The notes under the pieces were generated by a model. The model made no database searches and was not told the DNA's origin. It saw only the letters and a list, made by a program, of their open reading frames with translations. From Aureobasidium sp. EXF-3400 (Eukaryota > Ascomycota > Dothideomycetes > Dothideales > Saccotheciaceae): DNA of 64,000 nucleotides. The stretch lies in the NCBI GenBank assembly GCA_024195585.1, contig SWBL01000290.1, positions 1-64,000 on the forward strand, written 5' to 3'. Numbering within the stretch: position 1 is the first letter of the stretch; each line of letters begins with the position of its first letter. Shown here piece by piece: positions 32,395 through 42,467 of this stretch. Position numbers and translations under genes: made by a program.

Positions 32395-33384
32395 ATGCCC
32401 AGAAAGCCCATCGACATTTCCGCTCACCGCCAGGCCATCACCTGGTGGGCAAACCAGGAGAAATGGACCATGAACCGTATCATGGAGACGCTTGCCAGCG
32501 AACATGGCATCTCGCTCTCCGAAAACACCCTGAAACGCAACATGAATGCTTGGGGTCTTTCAATCCGTCCGCGTATCAAAGTGACTCCTGAAATGAGGCA
32601 ACGAATATACGATCTGTTTTATCAAGAGCGCTATTACACCGATCAACAGATGGCCAAAATTCTCAGACGAGATGGCTTCGTCATTTCATTTCGTAAGTTG
32701 GCCAAATTACGCAAGGAGATGGGGTTATCCAAGAGGAAGGATACTATTATACCTGCGAACCCTGTCGTCCCGGGTCAAGTGACTCAGATAGAGGAAGACA
32801 ATGCTTCATCTGACGACGACGGTGACGACGATGATGATGAAGATGATGAAGATGCCCAAGAGGATGAAAACGACATGGAAGTTGATGCAATAATGGCTCT
32901 GGAGAATGCCACAAGACCTCAACGACCAACCAGACGCCCACCACTGCCTGCCGCTCAGATCAGAGAACCCGCATGGAGGAAAAAGCGACCGAGCAATGCT
33001 GCTCAACCCGTCCACCAGGCTCCTAGAATCCCCACAACCTTTTCGGACAGCAGGCATTCTCCAGTCCCACCATCACGTCCTATCGTCCATTCACCTACCC
33101 CTCCCTTAGTTATGGACGATCCAACTGCACCCACCGACACAGAAACTTACTCCCAGCCACCAGCGAATGGTCAAGGTCTAGCAAGACGAGTTACCACACT
33201 TGTTACACGCATCCAAGCCATCGAGGCCGAAAACACTAGCCTGAAACAGCAAGCCGACCAGCAACGGAGCGAAGCTCAAGAACTGCGACAACTGGTCCAG
33301 CAACAGAGAAATGAGATGGACATGATGAGAGCTTCGCTAAACGAGCTTATCGCCAGGTTCAATGCTGCTCACTATGCAATTTGA
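32395..33384 (+). CDS. Clr5-like tandem helix-turn-helix protein with C-terminal coiled coil
   Basis: An intronless frame of 329 residues from ATG 32395 (CAAA-ATG context); the reading open upstream lacks an ATG. Residues 8-55 (DISAHRQAITWWANQ to NMNAWGL) have the pattern of a Clr5-type DNA-binding helix-turn-helix: Trp near the start, a central acidic-Ile turn, and a final WGL. A second similar unit (about 60-110, VTPEMRQRIYDLFYQERYYT to KEMGLSKRK) follows directly. Then come an Asp/Glu run, a Pro-rich linker with basic patches, and a C-terminal coiled coil from about residue 265 (RVTTLVTRIQAIEAENTSLK onward). A dimeric DNA-binding protein is a reasonable inference. The target is unknown; it shares a promoter region with GGPP synthase. 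Confidence 0.75.
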   Translation: MPRKPIDISAHRQAITWWANQEKWTMNRIMETLASEHGISLSENTLKRNMNAWGLSIRPRIKVTPEMRQRIYDLFYQERYYTDQQMAKILRRDGFVISFRKLAKLRKEMGLSKRKDTIIPANPVVPGQVTQIEEDNASSDDDGDDDDDEDDEDAQEDENDMEVDAIMALENATRPQRPTRRPPLPAAQIREPAWRKKRPSNAAQPVHQAPRIPTTFSDSRHSPVPPSRPIVHSPTPPLVMDDPTAPTDTETYSQPPANGQGLARRVTTLVTRIQAIEAENTSLKQQADQQRSEAQELRQLVQQQRNEMDMMRASLNELIARFNAAHYAI

Positions 33385-34220
33385 CACCTCTTCGTATCAG
33401 TTACTCGTCTTGATGGAACGATACCATCTTCTCCATGTGTTAAATATCTGCGCACCACCATGATTGCGAAGTGTAAGCTATGCATAGACGTAAATGCTAT
33501 CATTCCGAAGATGCAACCAAAGAGAATCCATGACATGTCGTCTCTTGGAGGTTAGTCCTCCGTTCCAGACCACGCGGCAGCTCCACAGCTACACGAGTTG
33601 TACAATCCAGCGCACAGGAGACCCTGCCTACTTTTATCTGAAGCGTGGTTCGTACATAACATACACATGTCCGTTCAGATCGTCAGAGCCGGCGGTTTGT
33701 TCATCTGTTCACTTGAACGAGACAGTGGAATCGCAGAGTCGCTCTTGCCCTTCCTAACAGGCCTTAACAGTCTCAAGAGACGTTGAAATCAGCAATCAAG
33801 GCAACAAAATCATAGGCTCAGGAGGAAGGCGGTCAAAAAAGGATTGTGATCTATAACGATAGGAAAATTTATCATGTCTATGTATGTCTATAGCGTAATT
33901 AAGAAAAGTCGTAATCAGTCATAAGCCAGTTCACCTTTCCAAAAACAAAACAAAACATTAATGAGTGACTACCGGCAATGAGCAAGAACAAAGAATAAAC
34001 AACAAACTCCAAGAGCCATGCTTGATAGTTAACAATAGATGAGAAAAGAAAAAAGACAAAAAGGTTGCTGTCAGCGCAGATTCTAGAGCGGAATTTTCCA
34101 AGCATACATCACTGGGTGAGCATGCCGGCGCAAGGATGAAACAACAAGAATATTTCAAACCTGCTGTAACGATAACCAGAAGATTTGCTGTACAGTAAAA
34201 GTGCTGAACGGACGCCTCGC
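33385..34220. other. Convergent 3' region, no gene seen
   Basis: It lies between the stops of the Clr5-like gene and the Prm10-like gene. It is AT-richer toward the right side. Frames at 33494-33757 and 33958-34224 have no motifs. Confidence 0.6.
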
Positions 34221-37136
34221 TCACAGACTGAACAGACCACTGCGTCTCTTGCCGAATGGGTACACTATCAACGTGGACGCGAATATTCCAACCGTAATGC
34301 CGATTGCGATTTGCACCACGGAATAACCGACGTTAAAAGCCACAGAGTTTACGCTGCCACCAGACTGAAGTGTTGCGGCATCTGTAACCGTACTGCCATT
34401 CTGACCCTTTCCCGCGATCTGATCGGCAGCTTGGACACCAGAGAGCAGACTTCCATTGACAGCGAGACCGCTAGGCACCTGTACAAGAATGGCGGGCAAC
34501 ATGGCCGCGGCTGCGAGACCATAGCCTACACGTCTGATGTGTGGCACAAAGATGCTTTCGCTGTCGTGTACTTCTCCAGACTCCATGCTTTCCATCATCT
34601 TCTTAGTACGTCGGTCGCGAAGAGCTGTTGATTTGCCACGAATTCGCTTGTGGAAAGCTCTGACGTGCGGTCGCAGATAAGCCTCCCAAATATCCAGAGC
34701 TTTGTTCTCGATCTTGGTTCCAAATCGTGAATGTATGTTTGCAGCGAGACCAATGGCAAGGGCAGCGATTGTAGCACTAATCTGGCCATTCCCCTTGAAT
34801 TTCGTACCGAGACCCACGCTCACCAGACGTCCTATGAGTGCGATGATGATCATGATAGGCATTTGCCTCCACTTGGCCTGGTTCAGCACGCATAAAGAAA
34901 AAGAGAAGACCAGTGCAAAAACGAGTTGAATGTGCGTCCCAATCTCGCGATCAGCTGAGCATGTTGTTGTCGACACTGCATTCTTATCAATAGCACCGTA
35001 AATAACGGTTCCAATCGTGATTCCGAATCCGAGCAGGAGTGAATAGATAATAGCCCAGACCATTCTCACGCTCCCAGAGACCATGCTCTTCGATTGAAGT
35101 TCCAGCGAGGCGCGAAGTACTATCCAGCCGGGCAGAATTAGACAAATCGAAGACTGGACAAGAGCCGAGAAGCAAAAGTAGCGACCATGACCTATAGAAG
35201 CGAAAGCTCGAGACAAGAATGATGTTATGATGGTCGCAAGAACTTCGAACATATTCAGGACACCTTCGTTGCGGTAGGACACCACCTGAAGATATCCCAC
35301 AATGCAGCCAAGAACGTAGCAGATAGGCAAATCCAAGTAGCCAGCGTTGAATGCAAAGGGTGCAACGGAAGCAGTGCCTAGGCCACTCACAAACACCATC
35401 CACCAGTTATTGAAGTGTGGTTCTTTGTTGAAAATCTCATTAAGACGATCAGTGGCATCGTCGACTCCTAGACGATCGTGAAGAACTTCCTTGTAGACTT
35501 CGTGACAATCTCTGAGTTTTCCAAGATTCAGACCTTCACCAGCGCGGACCATCTTAACTTCCGTTGTATGTGTCGAGAGGTCGTCGAATGAACATATCAT
35601 ACAACCAGGCATGTAAAGAAACTGGGCATCAACCTCAAGGACTCTGGCGCTCATACGCATATATGTTTCCAGGCGATGGGTTGGCGCACCGTAGGTCATC
35701 AAAGCTCGGCAAAGCTTGAGGAGATACTTTTGTCGGGCCAAATTCTCCTTGATGTGCTTTGTGATCCTGATTTCTTCATCCAGGCGAGAATGACCCATAC
35801 GACTCAGGACATTGTGGCTGCGAGACTTTTTGGCCCTCTTCTCGGCTTCGTGACGTTGGCGTAAGTTCTCCGTAACTTGTTCTCCCAGAGGCAGGCCGGC
35901 GATCGGAGTACCTCCACTCACCGAAGAACCAACCAAATAGGCCAAAGAAGATGTCGAATTGCTATAACTTTTTGAGTGCCATAGCTTTGACTGTTTGCCT
36001 CCGGGAGTACCATAACCTGAGAGAGGCCTTCCACTCGGAGTGTTGTATCCTGAGGAAGGGGGCGAATGCTGTGGGGTGTTGAAGCCACTGCTTCCATCCC
36101 GGAAGTGTGCAGGCCGTGGCAGGCTGGAGGACCGATCGTGTCCCGAGCTAGCTGGACCATCGTGGTTGTAGAGTCGAAGCAAAGCGCCAAGGACACCGGC
36201 ACGGTGACGCTCAGGCTTTGGAACATAATCTAGATAGGCTTCACGCTCTTCATTAGGAGTGGCTGCAGCAGATGCCAAGCCAGAAGAGGCATCGATGTGG
36301 AGAAGTTGTTGAGCCATCGAGGCGTGAGCACGCACAAGCTTGTGTGCCGATGCGTGAAGGTCGTCAGATGTTGCATCATCGAGATGGTGAAGGGGGTCGT
36401 GCTCGTTGGGCTCTTCGGAGAAGTCGACTTTGCTGAAGTCTTGCAGGGGGATCTCGCTAAGGTTCAGCTTGAGCTTGGGTAGGCCGAGCTTGCGTGCAGG
36501 CGAGGCAGCTCTTGAAGCTGGAGCTGAAGATATGCGCTCATCCAGTTCCAATCTCTTTCCACGTTCGTGCGCCTCACGAGCCCGCCGACTCTGAACCGTG
36601 TTTTCTTGTTCGTCGTCTGAAACGGTCGAGAATGCTGAATCTCCACGCCGAAGGACAGGCCGCGGAGGCATCCGGGGCATGGTGGGCGACGAGGCGGTCG
36701 GTAAGGCCGAAGACGCAAAAGCAGCCTTGATCTGCGCCGTGTCTTCGGAAGATACTTCGGGAGCATGGCTACGATAGGATGATAACAATGCCTCACTCGT
36801 TCCACTAGAATCTCGAGAATGTGAAGTAAAAGGACTCTCGGAGGGTGAGAAGCCAGGACTCAGACCACTAGGCGGCGTCAAAGTAATCCTCGTAGGTAAT
36901 GTGATACTAGCGGGCCGATGCTTCCTGAACAGTGGTGGTTCTTCTGCGTCTGGGTGGAAACCGACCTTCTTCTTGTCCTTGGATCTGATACCTCCGGCAC
37001 TACCAGGTCGACTTGGTTCCATGCTGCTCAGGTAGTCACTTGACTGGTTCGAATTGAGATACGGCACATTGTCCAATGTCTCCGGAGGATCCTCGAACGG
37101 ATTGAGCTCGATGCGTGGTGTATTCGCCGAACTCAT
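34221..37136 (-). CDS. Prm10-like (ThrE/DUF1212 family) membrane protein
   Basis: An intronless frame of 971 residues from ATG 37136; the upstream reading starts only at GTG. The N-terminal half is Ser/Pro-rich and disordered, with FxxxEDPPE-type sequence and many potential phosphorylation sites. The ThrE domain starts near residue 460 (RQKYLLKLCRALMTYGAPTHRLE, DAQFLYMPGCMICSFDD). It is followed by the GLGTASVAPFAFNAGYLDLP block and about ten hydrophobic helices, including the second (ThrE_2/DUF3815) half with RLVSVGLGTKFKGNGQISATI. The family contains bacterial threonine/serine exporters and yeast pheromone-regulated membrane protein 10. Substrate and membrane in fungi are not established; transport is inferred from the family. 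Confidence 0.92.
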   Translation of the reverse strand: MSSANTPRIELNPFEDPPETLDNVPYLNSNQSSDYLSSMEPSRPGSAGGIRSKDKKKVGFHPDAEEPPLFRKHRPASITLPTRITLTPPSGLSPGFSPSESPFTSHSRDSSGTSEALLSSYRSHAPEVSSEDTAQIKAAFASSALPTASSPTMPRMPPRPVLRRGDSAFSTVSDDEQENTVQSRRAREAHERGKRLELDERISSAPASRAASPARKLGLPKLKLNLSEIPLQDFSKVDFSEEPNEHDPLHHLDDATSDDLHASAHKLVRAHASMAQQLLHIDASSGLASAAATPNEEREAYLDYVPKPERHRAGVLGALLRLYNHDGPASSGHDRSSSLPRPAHFRDGSSGFNTPQHSPPSSGYNTPSGRPLSGYGTPGGKQSKLWHSKSYSNSTSSLAYLVGSSVSGGTPIAGLPLGEQVTENLRQRHEAEKRAKKSRSHNVLSRMGHSRLDEEIRITKHIKENLARQKYLLKLCRALMTYGAPTHRLETYMRMSARVLEVDAQFLYMPGCMICSFDDLSTHTTEVKMVRAGEGLNLGKLRDCHEVYKEVLHDRLGVDDATDRLNEIFNKEPHFNNWWMVFVSGLGTASVAPFAFNAGYLDLPICYVLGCIVGYLQVVSYRNEGVLNMFEVLATIITSFLSRAFASIGHGRYFCFSALVQSSICLILPGWIVLRASLELQSKSMVSGSVRMVWAIIYSLLLGFGITIGTVIYGAIDKNAVSTTTCSADREIGTHIQLVFALVFSFSLCVLNQAKWRQMPIMIIIALIGRLVSVGLGTKFKGNGQISATIAALAIGLAANIHSRFGTKIENKALDIWEAYLRPHVRAFHKRIRGKSTALRDRRTKKMMESMESGEVHDSESIFVPHIRRVGYGLAAAAMLPAILVQVPSGLAVNGSLLSGVQAADQIAGKGQNGSTVTDAATLQSGGSVNSVAFNVGYSVVQIAIGITVGIFASTLIVYPFGKRRSGLFSL

Positions 37137-38987
37137 CGTCGATAAATTCACCGAGCAAAGGCTTGATGCCTCGCTCGTTTAGAAACAAAGAATATCCAAG
37201 CGTGTGAGTTGTGTTTCAAAAGACCGTGACCGAATGCGTGATGGACGGCCTGCCCCACGTTTCCGAACTTGGAAGTTGACAAAAGCAGCGAATAAAGAAG
37301 GTTGCGATGGAAAATGTCGAGATGTCGAGAGGGAAAGCGCGAACACCGAGTCAACAACCGACAAGACACGACTTTCAACCCCAGATAAGAAATTGAAGAT
37401 CAAGAGAAAATAGTATGGGGTTGCCACCGAGCTGGGGTGTTGAGGTGCACCGTTAGAGTGCAGAATTTGAGCAGGAGATGTCTGCAATAAGGACCGATAC
37501 AGGTCGGGAATAAACCGGATTAAGTCACGCAATGCGATGCTAGATTGTGATAATAAGAGACAAGTGATAGCCTTCTTTAAAAAAAAAAGGGGGTGGGCTT
37601 AATTGAAGAGAAAAAAAAGGCGGTGTTCAGTAAAGAACACTTTGGAGGAAAATCTGAGAGATGGCACCTAGATGAACTTGTAGTTCTAGCCGCCTCACGG
37701 TGTCTCTTGAGGATTGTGCCCCAAGGGGATAGTGGGACCATGATGGCATTTGGGTTCAGCACTGGCGCTCCTATTCTCCATATCAAGAGCGGCAGTAAGA
37801 TGGACGAAACGGGGCGAGACCAGTTATCAGTGACCCACAGTTACTGCTTGGAAGTATGGAGTCTGCTGAGCGAGGGAGGATCCGAATGGCACGAACACGC
37901 AACTACACGGATACGAATGCCGGGACGAAGAATGCCATTTGTCCACAGCGACGACGCGCACGCTGAGAAAAAACTGCAATACATAATGTCAATTTCCAGG
38001 CTACGAAGGGCACCACAGAGTGAACATTGAGCGAGCACGAGCTGCGACAGGGGGATTTTGACAGATCGTCAAGAAGGAGGCTCGGTCTCGGTAAAAGTAT
38101 CGAGTCAGGCCGCGATAAAGGTTATGCAAAGATGCAGGGCCCAACAGCAGGCTGCTAGCTTATTGGGACGACTTGCGATCGCCATCGATGTTCCAACCAT
38201 ACACGACCGTTCTTCCAAACACGAGAATAGCGAAACTGCACTCCTTGCGCGAGTGACTTGGTAGCACGCGTATGCAAATTTCGTCATATTCCGCTTTCAA
38301 CCTCTTTCAAACAAACGACGTCCCACCGTTGATATCTCGGCACGTTGTACGCCATTATGGCGTGGCTGAAGCCCGCTGCGTGGTTGTGAAAGGGCCGATA
38401 GGTTCCCCATGGTCGAACCGATTTCTGGATATCTTGCTCGTCAGCTTGAAGCCTCCAGAAACAAAGAGAACAATCTGGTGTGTTGAAAGGCTGGGTTCGG
38501 ATATCCAAGCCCGAGGGTTAAGATATGAGCCTTGGCACAGGAAAATGTGCTGGCGATCTTTGACTCTTTCGCTCGGAAGACCCAAACGGGGAAATCAGGG
38601 CCAGGATCCGCGTCACTTCCGCGAGGAACAACTTCCGACTGCAAGGACCTTGCTGCAAGATGAAGAGCAAACCATAAAAATAGGAGTTACATGTGCGTGC
38701 ATTATTCGTTTGGTTCTAAGTTCCTCCCCGTTCTTCCGGTCTTCGATCCAGTCGTGATGTGTATGCAAGTCATCAGCAAAACAACAATTGAAGAAATAGA
38801 CGCTCTTTCCGCGTCGTTATGCTTATGCAGCATCAATCCGCAATCTACGGATAAAATTTCGTAAACATTCCCATGCCTTGGCTTGCAGCACCACTAATCC
38901 TCTCGACGCGACCTCTATACGTCCGTAAGGACTAGTTGCGTCTTTTGAATCCAACGAGAATGCAAGAGGACCATAGCAGCTCGTTGC
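37137..38987. other. Long intergenic region without a supported gene
   Basis: It contains the Prm10-like promoter and the NAD kinase 3' flank. A frame at 37593-38030 starts only at GTG, and the frame at 38272-38757 has an ATG but no motif and overlaps several antisense frames. A run of A and G (37578-37620) is low in complexity. I see no transposon remnant. Confidence 0.5.
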
Positions 38988-40613
38988 TCATGCCGTGCTA
39001 CTCGACCCGGAGTATCCAGAATCTCGGACGCTATCCATCTCGTCTTCAAAATCTATATCGAACTCTGGTTCTTTGTTACTCTTTTGGGCACCATCCTCGT
39101 CAAATTCCTCGTCCCTCTCGTCCGCATCTCTTCCTGCCCAGTCTTTCTGGTCAGCAGCTCTGGTGTTCCAGCGTAACGTGCGGCTGATGGCGTCGAACCA
39201 TTCCATTGGTTGACTCAGGACGGTCGGGAAAGGATACTTGCTGGCTCTAACGACAACCTCGTCGCCTAGACCGAGCTCGATTCGTCCCTTACCATCGAAG
39301 CTGACGAAGCCACCACCTCGGCCTTTGCTAGGGACCGAGACCTTCAGTTCCATGGAGTCATTCAAGATCATTGGACGGAAGGACAGAGTATGTGGACAGA
39401 TAGGTGTGAGTAGTATAGCGGGTATCTCTGGATGTACCAGACTTCCACCTGCTGATAGTGAATATGCGGTAGACCCTGTCGGTGTACTAAGAATGACACC
39501 ATCGGCTGAAATGCGAGTGACTAATGAATCATTGGCGTACAGATCCAGCGAAGAAATGTATGACGAAGGTCCTCGGTCAATAACTAGCTCGTTGAGTACT
39601 TCGTGAGTCTCGCCCTCGATTTTGGTCGGATTTATTGTCGCAGGATATGAGGGGTCGGAGGAGTTATGAGGGGGCAGGGATGATGAGGAATTTGACGCAG
39701 CCGCTCGATAGACTGTACAGGTGAATCGCATACGCATTGTCACTCTCATACCGGCATCGCCCATGATGCGGTCTAGTTGATGTTTGTACTGGTTGAATTG
39801 GAAATTTGTAAGGAAGCCCAGAGACCCTAATGAGAAGGACATGACGGGGGGAACGATGCGTTGAAACAGCCACGAGGTGAAGAGAACAGTGCCATCCCCT
39901 CCAAGAGTGATGACGAGATCAAACAGTTCAGGCGAAGCCCAACAGAGAGCAGGGGTCCAGAAACGAAGCATGCTCTCAAAGCGGCTGTCCTTGGCAATCA
40001 ACGAATCTGTGTCGAAGCGCTTAGAGCGGCGTAGCTTTGAGTCGACGTAGACATTGACACCCACGTCGCTACCATATCGCGGCTTGACGAGTAGCCATTC
40101 GGCCAACTCGCGCGTCAAATCAACCAAGGCATTGTCACGGGCCTTCGTGACTATCATGACATTGCGTACGGCTTGCTTGGTGGAACGTCTTTGTAGTTGG
40201 CGTGAGACCTCGCGAACACTGGCAGCCGTCTGCATAAGACGGCTGTGTGACAGCTGGTCATCCTCTTTTATCTCCTCCAGAACTTTTTCAATGTTGACGG
40301 CGTCACCGAAGCGGCGGTGGAAGAAGCAAGGGCTGGTCAAGGCGGCCAGTTGTACCATGGACGGAGTGCCCGATCGTGAGAGCTCAGAGATGGCAGCAGA
40401 TAATTCCGAGGCAGAAGGGCCATTCCGTGAGGAGATTTCTGGTGTAGGGATACCGAGGGCTTGGTTGGAAGGACTGGAAGCGACGGCGGTGGGCAGGCTG
40501 TTGCGACGACGGTAAGAGTCCCGCCTTGACGGACCGTTCAGCAGATTTGGCGACATCGAGTGGAATTGGGAGGCAGAGTCTTGCGGGCTGAATTGGAAGC
40601 GGTAGTCGTCCAT
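38988..40613 (-). CDS. NAD kinase
   Basis: An intronless frame of 541 residues starting at ATG 40613. It phosphorylates NAD+ (probably also NADH, as Utr1-type enzymes do) with ATP to NADP(H). The kinase signature GGDGT is at residues 238-242 within LVITLGGDGTVLFTSWLFQ, followed by MSFSLGSLGFLTNF. The NE motif (VLNELVIDRG) and the third block DGVILSTPTGSTAYSLSAGGS are intact. A Ser/Arg-rich N-terminal region of about 90 residues and an acidic C-terminal tail flank the core; no clear mitochondrial presequence is visible, so it resembles cytosolic Utr1/Yef1 rather than mitochondrial Pos5. A 30-residue Ser/Pro/Asn-rich insertion sits between two strands of the C-terminal domain. Confidence 0.95.
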   Translation of the reverse strand: MDDYRFQFSPQDSASQFHSMSPNLLNGPSRRDSYRRRNSLPTAVASSPSNQALGIPTPEISSRNGPSASELSAAISELSRSGTPSMVQLAALTSPCFFHRRFGDAVNIEKVLEEIKEDDQLSHSRLMQTAASVREVSRQLQRRSTKQAVRNVMIVTKARDNALVDLTRELAEWLLVKPRYGSDVGVNVYVDSKLRRSKRFDTDSLIAKDSRFESMLRFWTPALCWASPELFDLVITLGGDGTVLFTSWLFQRIVPPVMSFSLGSLGFLTNFQFNQYKHQLDRIMGDAGMRVTMRMRFTCTVYRAAASNSSSSLPPHNSSDPSYPATINPTKIEGETHEVLNELVIDRGPSSYISSLDLYANDSLVTRISADGVILSTPTGSTAYSLSAGGSLVHPEIPAILLTPICPHTLSFRPMILNDSMELKVSVPSKGRGGGFVSFDGKGRIELGLGDEVVVRASKYPFPTVLSQPMEWFDAISRTLRWNTRAADQKDWAGRDADERDEEFDEDGAQKSNKEPEFDIDFEDEMDSVRDSGYSGSSSTA

Positions 40614-42467
40614 AGCTGCTGGGCAGGAAGCAGAAAACACCCAAGGTATGCAAGGGCAATCAGGCTAAGTTGTGACGATTAGAAATATAAGCCTTATCGC
40701 CGGACCCGCGTGGAGCAGAAGAGTCGGCTTGATAAATGCGCCGAGGTGTTCAATTGATTGTATCAGTACCTGGAAGAATCTGACCGAGCAGAGATGAGAA
40801 GAATGCCCAGCTGGATGCAGCGCCGGACAAGATGAAGACAGAGAGGCATCCAAAAGTTTCCATGGTCGCGTCTCGTTGCCGTCCGGTGATCGAGGAGATG
40901 CCGGTGCCGAAACCGCTCTTTCCCCCAAACCTCCGAAGAGTCTGGGGATGCTTCTCGTATCTCCGTCCACCATCACGAACAACAAAGACTTGTTTTGCTC
41001 CTTCCTTCAGCCTTCGATTTGTTGGCGCCCTCGTGACGCCTGCCTTGCCCTAGATTCACCTAGTTGCATCTTGTTTCATCGCTTTCATTGACTGCTGTCT
41101 TTTGATTGCTCCTATTGACAAACCCATTCTAGCCGATAATCTGACCCCGACACGGCTCAAGCAAAAGGAAATCACGGAGAGGTCATCTCAGATCAAGCCA
41201 TCTCATCCACGAACTCAGCACATCCACGATTCCTAGCGCATCTACAAGCGAGCGTGACTTGCATCTCACCAAGAGACAATATTCTTTCCATGTGCTTGGC
41301 TACCAGAATGTCATCTGCTTCAGTCGCATTGTCATTCAGACTTTCATCAAGTCTCCGAGTCTGGATCTAAGGGTGCATGGTATCTCGCCTAAAGACCATG
41401 TTCAGTCGTGCTTGGAGGAGTGCTTTGCAGGTTATCACTGCGTGGCTTTCATCAGGTGGGCCTCGACTCGACGTTCCCCATTGGAGAGCTGCAAGCCTTT
41501 GCCAGCGCAGAGTGCATTAGCACCCTGTCAGCATCGAACAGCTACAAGTCACCTACCAGGATGATTAGACACATGGTTGAAACTACGACTACGACTTATA
41601 CTCTGATGTACGCAATACAGCACATTCGAGCGCACGACATTCTTAGTGACGAATCATTGTGAGTCAGCCATACTTCCAGATATGGACGCGATCCGGACAG
41701 CTTGATTATCCCGGATCCTGGGAAGGACGATAGAGAACCTCTTGCGGGTGGCTTGGTCAGAGCAATCCTTATGTTACTGCCTGCATCCTGCCATGCCTTG
41801 AATAATTGCTCGGCTCGATCATGCCTTCCCACCTGGCGCTTGACTTGTGACCACACTTCTTTTCGCGAAAGGGCTACTCCTACATCCTGTTCTTGTTTCA
41901 GTGCGAAAAGGCACAAAACTTGGGTTGGCCAATGCCTAAACTTAGGGTTGGTCATGCTTCAGTTGAGTGGGTGTCGTCGTAAGACGCAATCTCGTAGACC
42001 TGCGTACCGCTCTGGATGAACTGGCTCGAGCTTTCATGGTTGCCATGATCTTGGACATGATAATACACGCACCAGCTTTCGTAGGAGGTGTGGTCAAGGG
42101 CACAGCACAGGTGCAGTGATGGTCTTAGAATCCAGGAGCCGTGTCTTGAGTCGCGGGTACCTGGATGTCCCCAGCAACCTTGTACACAATTATTCATCCC
42201 ACCCGTTATCTTTGCATTGAGGTTTTTTTCACGAGGTAGAGTTTATGCGATGCACGAAGTCATGCGATGCGAGAACAGGCAGTCGAAGATAGCCGTGACT
42301 TGCAAGAACAAGCTTATAAAGGTGGGCATGTCCTCCCCCAACCCTGTTGTGATTTCGACTCTGATCTTTGCCGATAAGTCTGGATCAAAAGGAAGTTAAC
42401 ATATCTGTTCGAAGCTAAAGATCAGCCCACTTTGTCACAAAGTCTTCGAACGTCAATCCTACCAGCC
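40614..42467. other. Long divergent intergenic region without a firmly supported gene
   Basis: It must contain the promoters of NAD kinase and of the next plus-strand gene. Small frames include 41596-41955 and 41952-42197 on minus and 41408-41662 on plus. The 81-residue one at 41952-42197 has a real ATG and a non-random look (Cys, His and Tyr rich) but no partner exon or family. Confidence 0.5.

Noticed and set aside
37593..38030. 145-codon plus-strand ORF
   Set aside because: It begins at GTG in a low-complexity G/A region and has no recognised domain.
41952..42197. 81-residue Cys/His/Tyr-rich minus-strand ORF
   Set aside because: It has a true ATG and non-random look, but no splice partner, motif or context; conservation data would be needed.
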